Assembly (NCBI GenBank): GCA_023146255.1
Contig: JAGLCJ010000005.1
Coordinates: 62,001 to 126,000 of the forward strand
Length of the DNA stretch: 64,000 nucleotides
DNA from: Alcanivoracaceae bacterium
GTDB taxonomy: Bacteria > Pseudomonadota > Gammaproteobacteria > Pseudomonadales > Alcanivoracaceae
Direction of reading: 5' to 3'
Positions 16,401 through 27,535 of this stretch are shown here, in pieces; position 1 is the first letter of the stretch; each line of letters opens with the position of its first letter. The position numbers were made by a program, and so were the translations under genes. The notes below the pieces were generated by a model. That model had not been told where the DNA came from, searched no databases, and worked only from the letters and a program-made list of their open reading frames with translations.

Positions 16401-16959
16401 AGAGTACCTCGACCGTCAGAACGCCGATCTCGAAGATGCGATGAAGACGCTGGATAACGCGATTCGCAAGATTGATCGTGAGACCCGGACCCGTTTCAAG
16501 GAGTACTTCGACCGCATCAACCACGGTTTGCAGGAGCTGTTCCCGAAAGTATTCGGCGGCGGCCATGCCTACCTGGAGTTGACCGGCGAGGATCTGCTCG
16601 ATACTGGTGTGACCATCATGGCGCGGCCACCGGGCAAGCGGAACAGTACCATTCACCTGTTGTCTGGTGGAGAGAAGGCGCTGACCGCGTTGTCACTGGT
16701 GTTCTCGATCTTCCGTCTGAATCCGGCACCGTTCTGTATGCTTGATGAGGTCGATGCGCCGCTGGACGATGCCAACGTCGGCCGCTTCTGTAATCTGGTT
16801 CGTGAGATGTCGCCGGTGGTGCAGTTTATCTTCATCACCCACAACAAGATTGCGATGGAAATGGCCGACACCCTGATGGGTGTGACCATGCACGAGCCCG
16901 GTTGCTCGCGTCTGGTGGCAGTGGATGTGGATGAAGCGGCGGAAATGGCCACGGCCTGA
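13465..16959 (+). CDS. smc: chromosome segregation protein SMC
   Basis: A 1164-residue SMC ATPase that organises and helps segregate the chromosome with ScpA/ScpB. The N-terminal Walker A VVGPNGCGKSN lies near residues 30-40. Long coiled-coil arms flank a hinge region at about 500-640. The C-terminal signature LSGGEKAL begins at 1066 and Walker B is CMLDEVDAPLDDAN. Gammaproteobacteria often carry MukBEF instead; the Pseudomonas/Acinetobacter branch uses SMC, which agrees with this organism type. It precedes zipA and ligA, a common gene order in Pseudomonas. Several long antisense reading frames over it are codon-bias shadows. Confidence 0.96.
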   Translation: MRLKSIKLAGFKSFVDPTTATFPDNLTAVVGPNGCGKSNIIDAVRWVMGESSAKHLRGESMTDVIFNGSNARKPVAQASIELVFDNADGTLGGEYARFSEISVRRQVTRDGQSNYFLNGTKCRRKDITDIFLGTGLGPRSYAIIEQGMISRLIEAKPEELRIYIEEAAGISRYKERRRETENRMRRTRENLERLADIRDELEKQIERLSRQAAAAEKYKQFKQEERQKGAELRALRWRNLNTQVEQIEYVMRELEVAVEAKIAEQRHVDAELERLRDGHTDVQDRFNVVQQQYYGLGAEVARLEQTIQFQRERKHQLYEELKQIDSNWADANQHLQSDAEKIAELETRLAEIEPQMEMLREQEMNSAELLASAEESMQQWQQEWENFNHGANESRRHAEVEQSRIKHLETSIERLSDRIDRLGKEQGGLDAEPLAAEMRRFEEQVEQLRQQLENGEQRSESVQEEISSLRRENGERGRALEEKRERMQKLRNRHASLEALQKAAMGDDGTVSEWLSRHGLFDTPRLADRLQVQAGWEKAVEMVLGDALHGLCVDGLDQVEQWLGDLQNGHVCLLTAATAGQTGSKGKPLSSLVSGQVPALLQDVYVTDTLAEALALRKQLSGRESAVTRDGIWVGADWLRVSREQDQEAGILERRRELEQLGGDIDELEDQIIELREQLESGREQIQLLEEEREECQRQSSRVGRELGEINAQVSARQVRLEQITMRRERLGSELNEAMTQRASEQEHLKEARAILSEAVEAMAQDTEARETLLSRRDQARAKLDEVRQRARHDRDTLHHMAMEVQGARTQADSLRLGLSRLEVQTQQLTERKAAIEAQLADGDDPARELAMQLEEKLEARLEAEQSMQTVRRELETIDHEVRGLDGRRQQYERESQEIRGKLDTKRMQWQEIKVRRSTVQEQLTEQQFDLDTVLANLPEDAEEQSWSQELEQIAQRISRLGQINLAAIDEYRQQSERKEYLDRQNADLEDAMKTLDNAIRKIDRETRTRFKEYFDRINHGLQELFPKVFGGGHAYLELTGEDLLDTGVTIMARPPGKRNSTIHLLSGGEKALTALSLVFSIFRLNPAPFCMLDEVDAPLDDANVGRFCNLVREMSPVVQFIFITHNKIAMEMADTLMGVTMHEPGCSRLVAVDVDEAAEMATA

Positions 16960-17022
16960 CCCCGCTGAATCGTGACTGAAAAACGGGCTGTACCGACAAA
17001 CGGAATCTGAGAGGGACAGGCA

Positions 17023-20544
<3,522 letters not shown>

Positions 20545-20545
20545 G

Positions 20546-20974
20546 GTGGATACCGAATCGATTGTCTATGGCTGCATCAAGCACCTGCCGTTCGGCGCAC
20601 TGAATGAGCGTCGTGCCAGTTGCCAGCACAACCGTCAGGCGGTGATGGGTCTGCCGCAGGCGGACGCCTGGCCATTTTTGTGCCGGGAAATGTTTTCTGT
20701 ACCCGGCGATGACCTGATGGGTGGCACCTACCATACCCAGGTGATCCACTTCGGCATGTCCTACCGGGCGGTGGAGTACGAGTGGGAACACTGGATCGCC
20801 AAGTTCGAGGCGCTGCTGCGCAACATGTACTGGGTCAACGCCATCGTTCATCTGGAAACCGAACTGGCCGGCACCCACACCTTTGTCTGGGACAGCGCTG
20901 AAATGTGCCACCGTCCCAGTGATGAACCGCTGCGGGTGCGTTGCGAATGGGCCCGTGAGGGCAGCATCGCGTGA
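20546..20974 (+). CDS. hypothetical protein
   Basis: A 142-residue protein I do not recognise. The likely start is the GTG at 20546, one base after the preceding stop; no ATG lies nearby before conserved-looking sequence begins. It contains several Cys (GCIKHLP, RASCQHN, FLCREM, EMCHR, VRCEW) and aromatic-rich stretches (YEWEHWIAKFEALLRNMYWVNAIVHLE) and has no signal peptide. It sits between the SLT lipoprotein and YheU, with overlaps on both sides, which supports it being real. Confidence 0.65.
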   Translation: MDTESIVYGCIKHLPFGALNERRASCQHNRQAVMGLPQADAWPFLCREMFSVPGDDLMGGTYHTQVIHFGMSYRAVEYEWEHWIAKFEALLRNMYWVNAIVHLETELAGTHTFVWDSAEMCHRPSDEPLRVRCEWAREGSIA

Positions 20975-21195
20975 TCGTGCCGTGGCAGGATATTCCCGCC
21001 GATACCCTGGAAAACCTGATTGAAGAATTCGTCAGCCGCGATGGCACCGATTACGGTGAGCGTGAAATTCCGCTCAGCACCCGGGTTGATCAGGTGCGCG
21101 GCCTGCTGAACAAGCGCAAGGCGGTGATCTGGTTTGATGAAGTCACCGAAACCATTTCCATCTTCGACGCCGCCGATCTACCGAAGTCCCCGTAA
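20971..21195 (+). CDS. YheU family protein (UPF0270)
   Basis: A 74-residue protein of the YheU family. The signature MIVPWQDIPADTLENLIEEFVSRDGTDYGE and VDQVRGLLNKRKAVIWFDEVTETISI is easily recognised. The start is a GTG overlapping the preceding stop codon. The molecular role of YheU is not established. It is the last gene of the ligA-led group, followed by a REP-like pair. Confidence 0.9.
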   Translation: MIVPWQDIPADTLENLIEEFVSRDGTDYGEREIPLSTRVDQVRGLLNKRKAVIWFDEVTETISIFDAADLPKSP

Positions 21196-21211
21196 ATACC
21201 GCCCTTCCAAT

Positions 21212-21265
21212 GTAGGAGCGGCCGATCGGCCGCGAAAGCTTTCGCCGTCGATCGACGGCTCCTAC
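21212..21265. repeat. REP-like pair (b then inverted a)
   Basis: A type-b unit then an inverted type-a unit, heads outward. It lies between the convergent yheU and MAPEG genes. The CTA at 21262-21264 is the complement of the MAPEG stop codon. Confidence 0.92.
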
Positions 21266-21666
21266 AGCAAGCGAACAATCAAGTGAATGGCCAGCGCCAG
21301 CATCACGATCCAGCTGAGCAGCACACCGAGCTGGCGCAGTTTGTTGACCTTGCGCGGCTGCGACAAACCAATCGGATGCAGCAGTCGGCCAGCGAGGAAA
21401 ATGCCGCCATAAAGATGCATGGCAGCATTCGAGGCGCCAAGCATTTCCAGTAGCGCCATGCCAATCAACACCAGCGGCACATACTCTGCAGCATTGCCGT
21501 GACAGCGAATCGCCGCATTCAGATCCTTGTTGCCACCATCGCCGAGCGAAACATGGGCTTTCATGCGCCAGCGCACCACGTTGGCGGCCAGTGCCAGCAT
21601 CAGTAGCAGAAACAGGGCGACATACAGGGCGGTGATATCGGGCATGCTGACGATATTGAGCTTCAT
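21262..21666 (-). CDS. MAPEG family membrane protein
   Basis: A 134-residue membrane protein with four hydrophobic helices. The MAPEG signature lies in the first half (ALYVALFLLLMLALAANVVRWRMK...RCHGNAAEYVPLVLIGMALLEMLGAS) and is followed by GRLLHPIGLSQP. Members include glutathione transferases and eicosanoid enzymes; bacterial ones are mostly of unknown substrate. Its start overlaps the mnmC stop (ATGA), so it is coupled to mnmC. The stop codon comes from the REP-like head. Confidence 0.88.
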   Translation of the reverse strand: MKLNIVSMPDITALYVALFLLLMLALAANVVRWRMKAHVSLGDGGNKDLNAAIRCHGNAAEYVPLVLIGMALLEMLGASNAAMHLYGGIFLAGRLLHPIGLSQPRKVNKLRQLGVLLSWIVMLALAIHLIVRLL

Positions 21667-23504
21667 GCGGGGCTCCGCTGACGTTGGGATTGGCGCAGCA
21701 TAAACCGCGCCGGTGACAGGGCGTCAATCATTTCCTGATCAATTGGCGCCGGCATATCCAGTATCTGCGCGGCAAGCAGATCAGCGCACAAGGGCGCACC
21801 GGTAATGCCACGACTGCCGTGGGCAATACTGAGCCACAGACCGGCCGGCTGTTCCGGTACCACGCCGGCAAGAGGCAGGAAGTCGGTGCTCTGGCAGCGA
21901 AAGCCGACGCGCTGATCGATCACTTTGGCCCGCTCGGCGCCGAGCGCCTGCCAGTGAGCGGGCAAGTGCTGGCGCAGTTCAGCGAGATTGCGCTGGTCGT
22001 CGTCATCGCGTGCTTGTGGGCTGTCATCGTGCAGGTCAAAGGTGGCGCCGACGCAATGCAGATCCTCCAGCGCCGGGGTCAGGTAACCGGCATGGCAGAT
22101 CGCCTGTTGCCATTGGCGTGAGGCTTCGGTGGCCCGGACATAGCTGACCTGACCGCGGATTTGCTTCAACTTGAGTGCCGCAATGTCGACCAGCGTCAGC
22201 GCCGCGCCGGCATTGGCAAGAATGATGTGGTCAGCGTTGTGGCTGCCGTGATCGGTGCGGACCTGCCAGTGGCCGGCAAATTGCAGCGACAACGCCGCCT
22301 CCGGCAGCAGCCGGATTCGCGGATGGTCGAGTAACTGCTGACACCAGCGCGGTGGCGACAGATAGCCGCCATTACACAGATACAGGCTGCCGGCCGGGCC
22401 GTCGGCAGCCCTGAGTTCGCTGTCTGGCCAGAGCCCGCTGACCAGCGCCGCCGAGGCTTTCTCCGCCAGCCGGGTATCTTTCGGGTACTGCAACACGCCA
22501 GACAGGGCACCGTCCGCAGGGCTGCGTGGAAACCGCTGACGTTGTAGCCAGTTCAGGGCATGCAGGTAGCTGCTCTGGTAAAACCGGTTCTGCGGCGTGG
22601 GATGGGCGCTGGGGGTGGTGTAGACCACGCCGGCCAGGTTGCCGGACGCAGCATTGGCAATGCCATGGGGATCGAGCACGGTAACGTCGATGCCCTGTTC
22701 CGCCAGCGCCCTGGCACTGCTGGCGCCGGCCAGGCCGGCGCCGATGACGATGGCTGACTGCGGCGCCCGGAGACGGGGTTGCCAGCTGCCGTCAGTGTTG
22801 CCAGTCAGCATTTCCCGCTTGCGGCCGAAGCCGGGCACGCGCTGCATGGCAAAGCCAGCCTGTTGCAGGCCGCGACGGACAAAGCCGGCGGAGGTAAAGG
22901 TCGCCAGTGTGGTGCCGGGTCGACTCAGTCTGGCCAGCTCGGCAAACAGCGCCGGTTGCCACATGTCCGGATTGCGCGCCGGGGCGAAACCATCCAGAAA
23001 CCAGGCATCCACCGGGTAATGCAGCTGCCGCAGCATGGCAACGCTGTCACCCTGCAGCAGGGTCAGGCTGATCCGGCCATCGGCAAACAGGCGACGGTGG
23101 AAACCGGGGGTGGCGGCCGGCCATTGCGCCAGCAAATCATCAGCCAGCGCTGCATCCGGCCAGCATTGCAGGGCCCGGGCGAGATCATGGCGATCGAGCG
23201 GGTGCTTTTCAGTGGAGATAAAGTGCAGCCGCGCGTCAGCCGGTGCATGGTGCAGAAAGCAGGCGCAGGCGCGTAGAAAATTCAGCCCGGTACCGAAGCC
23301 GGTTTCGCCGATGCTGAACTGCGCCCGCGCCGGCAACGAGGCAAATCTCTGCGCCAGCGCGTTGCCGGCGACAAACACATGATCGGTTTCGGCCGGGCCG
23401 TTGTCGCGGGAGAAGTACGGATCATCGAACGCTGGCGCCACCGGGGTGGCCTGCTGCCAGTCAATGCTGGCGCAGGTCAGGGCAGCAAAGTCATGATCCG
23501 CCAT
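21663..23504 (-). CDS. mnmC: bifunctional tRNA mnm5s2U biosynthesis protein MnmC
   Basis: A 613-residue fusion enzyme completing mnm5s2U at tRNA position 34. The N-terminal half is a SAM methyltransferase (FSIGETGFGTGLNFLRA; DAWFLDGFAPARNPDMW). The C-terminal half is an FAD-dependent demodification domain (SAIVIGAGLAGASSARALAEQGIDVTVLD). The domain order and length match MnmC. The start overlaps the end of the upstream lipoprotein gene by 14 bases and the end overlaps the MAPEG gene, giving a three-gene minus-strand unit. Confidence 0.95.
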   Translation of the reverse strand: MADHDFAALTCASIDWQQATPVAPAFDDPYFSRDNGPAETDHVFVAGNALAQRFASLPARAQFSIGETGFGTGLNFLRACACFLHHAPADARLHFISTEKHPLDRHDLARALQCWPDAALADDLLAQWPAATPGFHRRLFADGRISLTLLQGDSVAMLRQLHYPVDAWFLDGFAPARNPDMWQPALFAELARLSRPGTTLATFTSAGFVRRGLQQAGFAMQRVPGFGRKREMLTGNTDGSWQPRLRAPQSAIVIGAGLAGASSARALAEQGIDVTVLDPHGIANAASGNLAGVVYTTPSAHPTPQNRFYQSSYLHALNWLQRQRFPRSPADGALSGVLQYPKDTRLAEKASAALVSGLWPDSELRAADGPAGSLYLCNGGYLSPPRWCQQLLDHPRIRLLPEAALSLQFAGHWQVRTDHGSHNADHIILANAGAALTLVDIAALKLKQIRGQVSYVRATEASRQWQQAICHAGYLTPALEDLHCVGATFDLHDDSPQARDDDDQRNLAELRQHLPAHWQALGAERAKVIDQRVGFRCQSTDFLPLAGVVPEQPAGLWLSIAHGSRGITGAPLCADLLAAQILDMPAPIDQEMIDALSPARFMLRQSQRQRSPA

Positions 23505-24111
23505 GGCGTACCAGGCCGGCGCGAAATGCCAGCAGCATGTCGCGCATGGCGGGAATGCGGGCGTTCAGGTCCGGGTCATTGGTTTCCAGACGCAAACGGA
23601 TGAACACCGGCAGGTCGGCCGTCAGCATCAGCAGGGAGCCAAGCGGATAGTCACTGCGCAGGGCATGAAACTCACTGATGGCGATCGGGTAGAGCAGGTC
23701 GGGATGGGCTTCGCTGGCATGCAGCTCCTCGCGCACATCGGCCTGACTGTGGCGGATCAGCCGTACCATCTCGGCCTCACGAGGCTGCGGGAAGTGGCCG
23801 TCGACTACCCGCATTGGCGCCAGGTCCTCCCAGCCACCGGGCAGCGGGTAAATCGCCATCTCGATATTTTCGGTGGGGCGGGCGGGGTCGACATAACGGA
23901 ACAGGCGCAGTTCGCTGTGGCTGGTATGCAAAGTTCCCTGCAGACGGTAATTACCGACCTGCTCGGGGGCCTGCCACTGTTCCAGCGCCACTTCCGGCTC
24001 CGGCACGGCAATGCCGATGCGGCCATAGGGCGAAGAGGAGGTTTCCTCAACAACGGTGCAGCCGGCAGTTGATATGGCCAGTAAGGTGCAGAACAGCAGG
24101 CGCGGGGTCAT
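23491..24111 (-). CDS. predicted lipoprotein, function unknown
   Basis: A 206-residue lipoprotein beginning MTPRLLFCTLLAISTAGC, with lipobox STAGC and a mature N-terminal Cys. The ATG at 24111 has a GGAG ribosome-binding site; the ATG at 24129 would lengthen the signal and has none. The mature part contains NYRLQGTLHTSHSELRLFRYVDP and YPLPGGWEDL and does not match a family I know. It overlaps mnmC and is presumably transcribed with it. Confidence 0.75.
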   Translation of the reverse strand: MTPRLLFCTLLAISTAGCTVVEETSSSPYGRIGIAVPEPEVALEQWQAPEQVGNYRLQGTLHTSHSELRLFRYVDPARPTENIEMAIYPLPGGWEDLAPMRVVDGHFPQPREAEMVRLIRHSQADVREELHASEAHPDLLYPIAISEFHALRSDYPLGSLLMLTADLPVFIRLRLETNDPDLNARIPAMRDMLLAFRAGLVRHGGS

Positions 24112-24257
24112 GGCAGCAATCTCCGGCATCAGTCAGGGGCGATTCTCACCCCCGGCGCCTGACGCATCAAGTGACTCACTCGTATTCATGGCCATTGAAG
24201 AAAGCCGGTCGTGGCGTGATGATGTCATCGTCGGGGAATCGGGAACTCTTATACAGC

Positions 24258-26819
24258 ATGGATTCTGCTCAGGTCAGGCCCAATCCGGCATTCCCGTCGC
24301 TGATCATGGTGATCGTGACACTGCCTTTCGCCCTGCTGGCCTGGTTGCTGGTGGATGCGTTGATGGACGACGTTAACCGCTACCAGCGGGTTGAGCAGAC
24401 GCTGACGCTGTTTGACAGTGGCATGCAGCTGATCGGCCATCTTGAACAGGTGCGCGATCTCGGCACTGCGCGCTTTCATGGTGCCGGCGACACGCTTCAG
24501 GGTCGCCATGCCGCATCTCTGAAAGTCGTCGATGCCATGTTGCCTGAGTTTCTTCATGCCCTTGGTGATCAGGGCGGCATGCTCGCCCGTGATCAGATCA
24601 CTGCCATCATTGCTGCCCGTCAGGGCATGAACAGTGAACCGGTGCAAGCCGATTTCATGGTCATGTTCGGCGCTGCCTCGCAGTTGATCGAGCGGTTATA
24701 CGAAGCGCTTTATACCGAATTGCACGTTGCTGATTTGCTGGTGGGCGAGCCGGTTTCCGCCAATGAGATGCTGTTGCTGATGGGCGGCAAGGTGCGTTCT
24801 GCCCGGCAAAACGTTGGCATGCTTCGAACCCTGTCTCTGCATGCGAGCCTCGGCAGCGGTTTTCTCGCTTCCGGTGATGCCGGCCGTTTTGATCTGGCCT
24901 GGGGCGGGCTGCACGATGATCTGCTCGGCCTTGAACGGCAGTTTCGGGTACTCGAGGATCGCGGTGCGTCGGCGGAGTTTTCTGCGGTGCTGCGACAGCA
25001 GCGCGAAGGGGCCTGGCAATATCTGGAGAAAATGGCCGAGCAGGTGCTGGTCAGTGATCGGGTCGAGATGTACTGGGGCGATGCCGATGCCGCCGGGCAG
25101 CAGGCAATTGATTCACTGTCCGCCATGTCTCAGGCAATACTGGCAGAAGTTCGCGAGGTTGTCCGGATTGCTGAAATCAGCGCCCTGCGACTGAACGTGA
25201 TGTTGTTGCTTGGCCTGATCGTGTTGTACCTGTTGCTGATCGGCTTCGCCCTGCTGCTGTATCGCTCGCGTTATGAAATTCTCCGGGTGCAAACTGAGAA
25301 CCGCACCAAAAGCCAGTTCCTCGCTCGTATGAGTCACGAAATCCGCACGCCGCTGAACGGTGTTATCGGTTTGGCGGAACTGCTCCGCGATACCGCACCG
25401 AATGCCCAGCAACGCCAGTACATTGATCTGATCGAGCGCTCCGGCCGTTCCCTGGTCAGCCTGATCAACGACGTGCTCGATCATGCCCGGATTGAGGCAG
25501 GCAAGCTCGAACTGGAAAGAATCCCGTTTGATCTTTCCGCGCTGATAAGCGAGTGCAGCCATATTTTCAGTTTGCGGGCGCATGACAATGACACAGTAAT
25601 TTTCTGGGCGGTGGAGGCCGATGTGCCGGCCCAGATCATCGGTGATCCATCACGGCTGCGTCAGGTATTGATCAACCTGCTGTCGAATGCGGTGAAGTTC
25701 ACCGAGCATGGTCTGGTGGAAGTGGTGGTCAGTCAGAAAACCCGCGTGGACAATCGCTGCCGGCTGCGCTTTGAGGTCAGAGACTCCGGTATTGGCCTGA
25801 CGCTGGAAGAGCAGAGTCATCTGTTTGATCTGTTTTCCCAGGCCTCGGTATCGGTGGCGCGGCGTTACGGTGGCAGCGGCCTCGGGCTCAGTATCAGTCG
25901 CGAGCTGGTGCAGCTGATGGGTGGGGATATCGGCGTTCGCAGCGCCCGCAACTGGGGCTCGACCTTTCACTTCGAGATTGATTTTGATGTGTTTCAGGAG
26001 TCAGCGCAGAGGCCGCCCGAGGAGCCAATGCCGGATGCGATCCTGCTTGATCACAGCGGTCAGTTGCGGCGGCTGGTTCAGGGGCGCCAGCGCTTCCGTC
26101 GCGTGCAGGTGGCGACCAGTGTCGGTTCCTGTATCGACCTGCTTCGCCAGACTGGCGCCGCGCCGCTGATCGTGGTCCATAGCCAGCACCCGGACGGTTC
26201 TCTGGAATCCCTGTTGATGCCGTTACAGCCGTTTCTGCAGCAGCGCTGTTCGCTGCGGCTGGTGGTGGGGGTGCGTGGCGGCGTCAGTGACGAGCTGCTG
26301 CGCCGCTGCCGGGTCAGCGACCTGCAGACCTGCACCGTGTTCGACGAGCACCGGCTGGCCGGACTGTTTGAGCCGGGGCGGGTGACGGTCGAGGCCGGGG
26401 ATGACCAGCTGGCACCGGCGACCACAGCCGCGGCAAAACCCTATGCCGGGCTCAGGGTGCTGGTGGCCGAGGACAACCCGGTTAACCAGATCGTCACCGA
26501 CGGCATGCTGCGACGACTCGGGGTTGAGCCGCGTATGGTCGGCGATGGGCTGGCCGCGTTACAGGCCTACGAGCAGCAGGGCGGTCGCTATGATCTGATC
26601 CTGATGGATCTGGATATGCCAAATATGGATGGCGCCACCTCCGCCCGGGAGATTCGGGCGCTGGAGCGCCGGCAGGGCTGGCCGGCCTGTCAGATCGTCG
26701 CCCTCAGCGCTCATGTGCTGCCGGAATATCGGCAAGCGGTGGAGCAGGCCGGCATGGACGGCCAGTTAACCAAGCCGGTCACCCTGGATCAGCTTGGCAT
26801 GGTACTGGCTGCCGTTTGA
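24258..26819 (+). CDS. hybrid sensor histidine kinase/response regulator
   Basis: About 853 residues. Two membrane helices (residues 14-34 and about 315-337) enclose a periplasmic helical sensor of about 280 residues. The kinase core follows: HisKA with SHEIRTPLNG, His 360, then HATPase with N box NLLSNAVKF and G box GGSGLGLSIS. A degenerate receiver-like domain comes next, and then a true C-terminal receiver (LVAEDNPVNQ; phosphoacceptor Asp 784 in LMDLDMPNMDG). There is no Hpt domain. ATGs at 24219/24222 would add 12-13 residues; the open frame extends further upstream without support. The stimulus and output are unknown, and no partner regulator is adjacent. Confidence 0.88.
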   Translation: MDSAQVRPNPAFPSLIMVIVTLPFALLAWLLVDALMDDVNRYQRVEQTLTLFDSGMQLIGHLEQVRDLGTARFHGAGDTLQGRHAASLKVVDAMLPEFLHALGDQGGMLARDQITAIIAARQGMNSEPVQADFMVMFGAASQLIERLYEALYTELHVADLLVGEPVSANEMLLLMGGKVRSARQNVGMLRTLSLHASLGSGFLASGDAGRFDLAWGGLHDDLLGLERQFRVLEDRGASAEFSAVLRQQREGAWQYLEKMAEQVLVSDRVEMYWGDADAAGQQAIDSLSAMSQAILAEVREVVRIAEISALRLNVMLLLGLIVLYLLLIGFALLLYRSRYEILRVQTENRTKSQFLARMSHEIRTPLNGVIGLAELLRDTAPNAQQRQYIDLIERSGRSLVSLINDVLDHARIEAGKLELERIPFDLSALISECSHIFSLRAHDNDTVIFWAVEADVPAQIIGDPSRLRQVLINLLSNAVKFTEHGLVEVVVSQKTRVDNRCRLRFEVRDSGIGLTLEEQSHLFDLFSQASVSVARRYGGSGLGLSISRELVQLMGGDIGVRSARNWGSTFHFEIDFDVFQESAQRPPEEPMPDAILLDHSGQLRRLVQGRQRFRRVQVATSVGSCIDLLRQTGAAPLIVVHSQHPDGSLESLLMPLQPFLQQRCSLRLVVGVRGGVSDELLRRCRVSDLQTCTVFDEHRLAGLFEPGRVTVEAGDDQLAPATTAAAKPYAGLRVLVAEDNPVNQIVTDGMLRRLGVEPRMVGDGLAALQAYEQQGGRYDLILMDLDMPNMDGATSAREIRALERRQGWPACQIVALSAHVLPEYRQAVEQAGMDGQLTKPVTLDQLGMVLAAV

Positions 26820-26936
26820 TTCCTGAATGCAGGCCGTCTGGCAGCATGGACCAACCGGTCATCGGCTTTTTTTGCCTCTACGCCTTAGTTCTTAGGGTTT
26901 ATACACAATTTTGCAAACAACCTGATGTTTTCTTCT

Positions 26937-26942
26937 TATAAT
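26937..26942 (+). promoter_or_regulatory. candidate -10 element TATAAT
   Basis: A perfect TATAAT lies 37 bases before the small secreted-protein start. A -35 hexamer at ideal spacing is not clear (TTGCAA at 26911-26916 is 20 bases away), so the call rests on the -10 and the AT-rich upstream run. Confidence 0.4.
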
Positions 26943-26978
26943 GCGCCTCATATCGGGATGCGTTATTCGGAGAGCACC

Positions 26979-27443
26979 ATGGGTATCGTCAAGTTTTCAA
27001 CCGTTCTTGCAGCCAGCCTTGTTCTGTTTGGTACTGCCCAGGCGGAGTTGATTTCAGCCTCGGCTGACCGTCAGCTGTGTCAGGCTGCCAGCCGCGATGG
27101 CTCCCTTGAACCGGCGGTGGAAGCGATGATGGATGCTGGCCAGTTTCGTTACGACATGGCCCCGGCGCTGCTCAACCTGCGTTGTGGTCAGGTCAGCCTG
27201 ATTCAGAGCCTGATCAACGATTCCCGCGCCGAGAACCTGGAATACGCGGTGATTGATCTGGGCGTCGACGTCAATAGCCCGCTGGTCCCGGTCGAAGCCG
27301 GTCAGCTCAGCGTGGTGCAGTTCCTGATGCAGCAGGCGGTGATGGCGCCAAGCGTCGAGGCCCGTGAGTTTGCCATGGAATACATGCACGATTTCCGCAG
27401 CGTGGATTTCAACCCGAATCTGCAGTTGGTCACGCTGAAATAA
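26979..27443 (+). CDS. small secreted protein, function unknown
   Basis: A 154-residue exported protein. The signal peptide is MGIVKFSTVLAASLVLFGTAQA with AQA cleavage. The mature part begins with ELISASADRQLCQAASRDGSLEPAVEAMMDAG and holds two Cys (QLCQ and LRCGQ), which could form a disulfide. It resembles the short secreted proteins of the DUF3718 type, but the match is by general pattern only. The ATG at 26979 follows CGGAGAG. It has its own promoter-like TATAAT and its own terminator, so it is a monocistronic gene. Confidence 0.72.
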   Translation: MGIVKFSTVLAASLVLFGTAQAELISASADRQLCQAASRDGSLEPAVEAMMDAGQFRYDMAPALLNLRCGQVSLIQSLINDSRAENLEYAVIDLGVDVNSPLVPVEAGQLSVVQFLMQQAVMAPSVEAREFAMEYMHDFRSVDFNPNLQLVTLK

Positions 27444-27467
27444 GTTTGTTTCTGGTTACCCTTTCAT

Positions 27468-27494
27468 AAGCCCCGCTTGTCGGGGCTTTTTTTT
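27468..27494. terminator. rho-independent terminator
   Basis: A short AGCCCCG/CGGGGCT stem with a four- to five-base loop is followed by a run of eight T, 25 bases after the stop of the small secreted protein. The A-run on the left side is short, so it acts mainly on the plus strand. Confidence 0.9.
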
Positions 27495-27505
27495 GTTCGT
27501 CCGCT

Positions 27506-27535
27506 TTGTGCGGATCAATTTTGTGCGGATCAATT
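27506..27535. repeat. 15-bp perfect tandem duplication over a stop codon
   Basis: TTGTGCGGATCAATT occurs twice in direct succession (27506-27520 and 27521-27535). The second copy contains the complement of the stop codon of the GGDEF/EAL gene. It looks like a recent slippage or duplication event. Confidence 0.85.

Noticed and set aside
23814..24218. N-terminal extension of the hybrid kinase
   Set aside because: It overlaps the antisense lipoprotein gene, has no start signal, and the membrane helix expected at the N-terminus begins at about residue 14 after the ATG at 24258.
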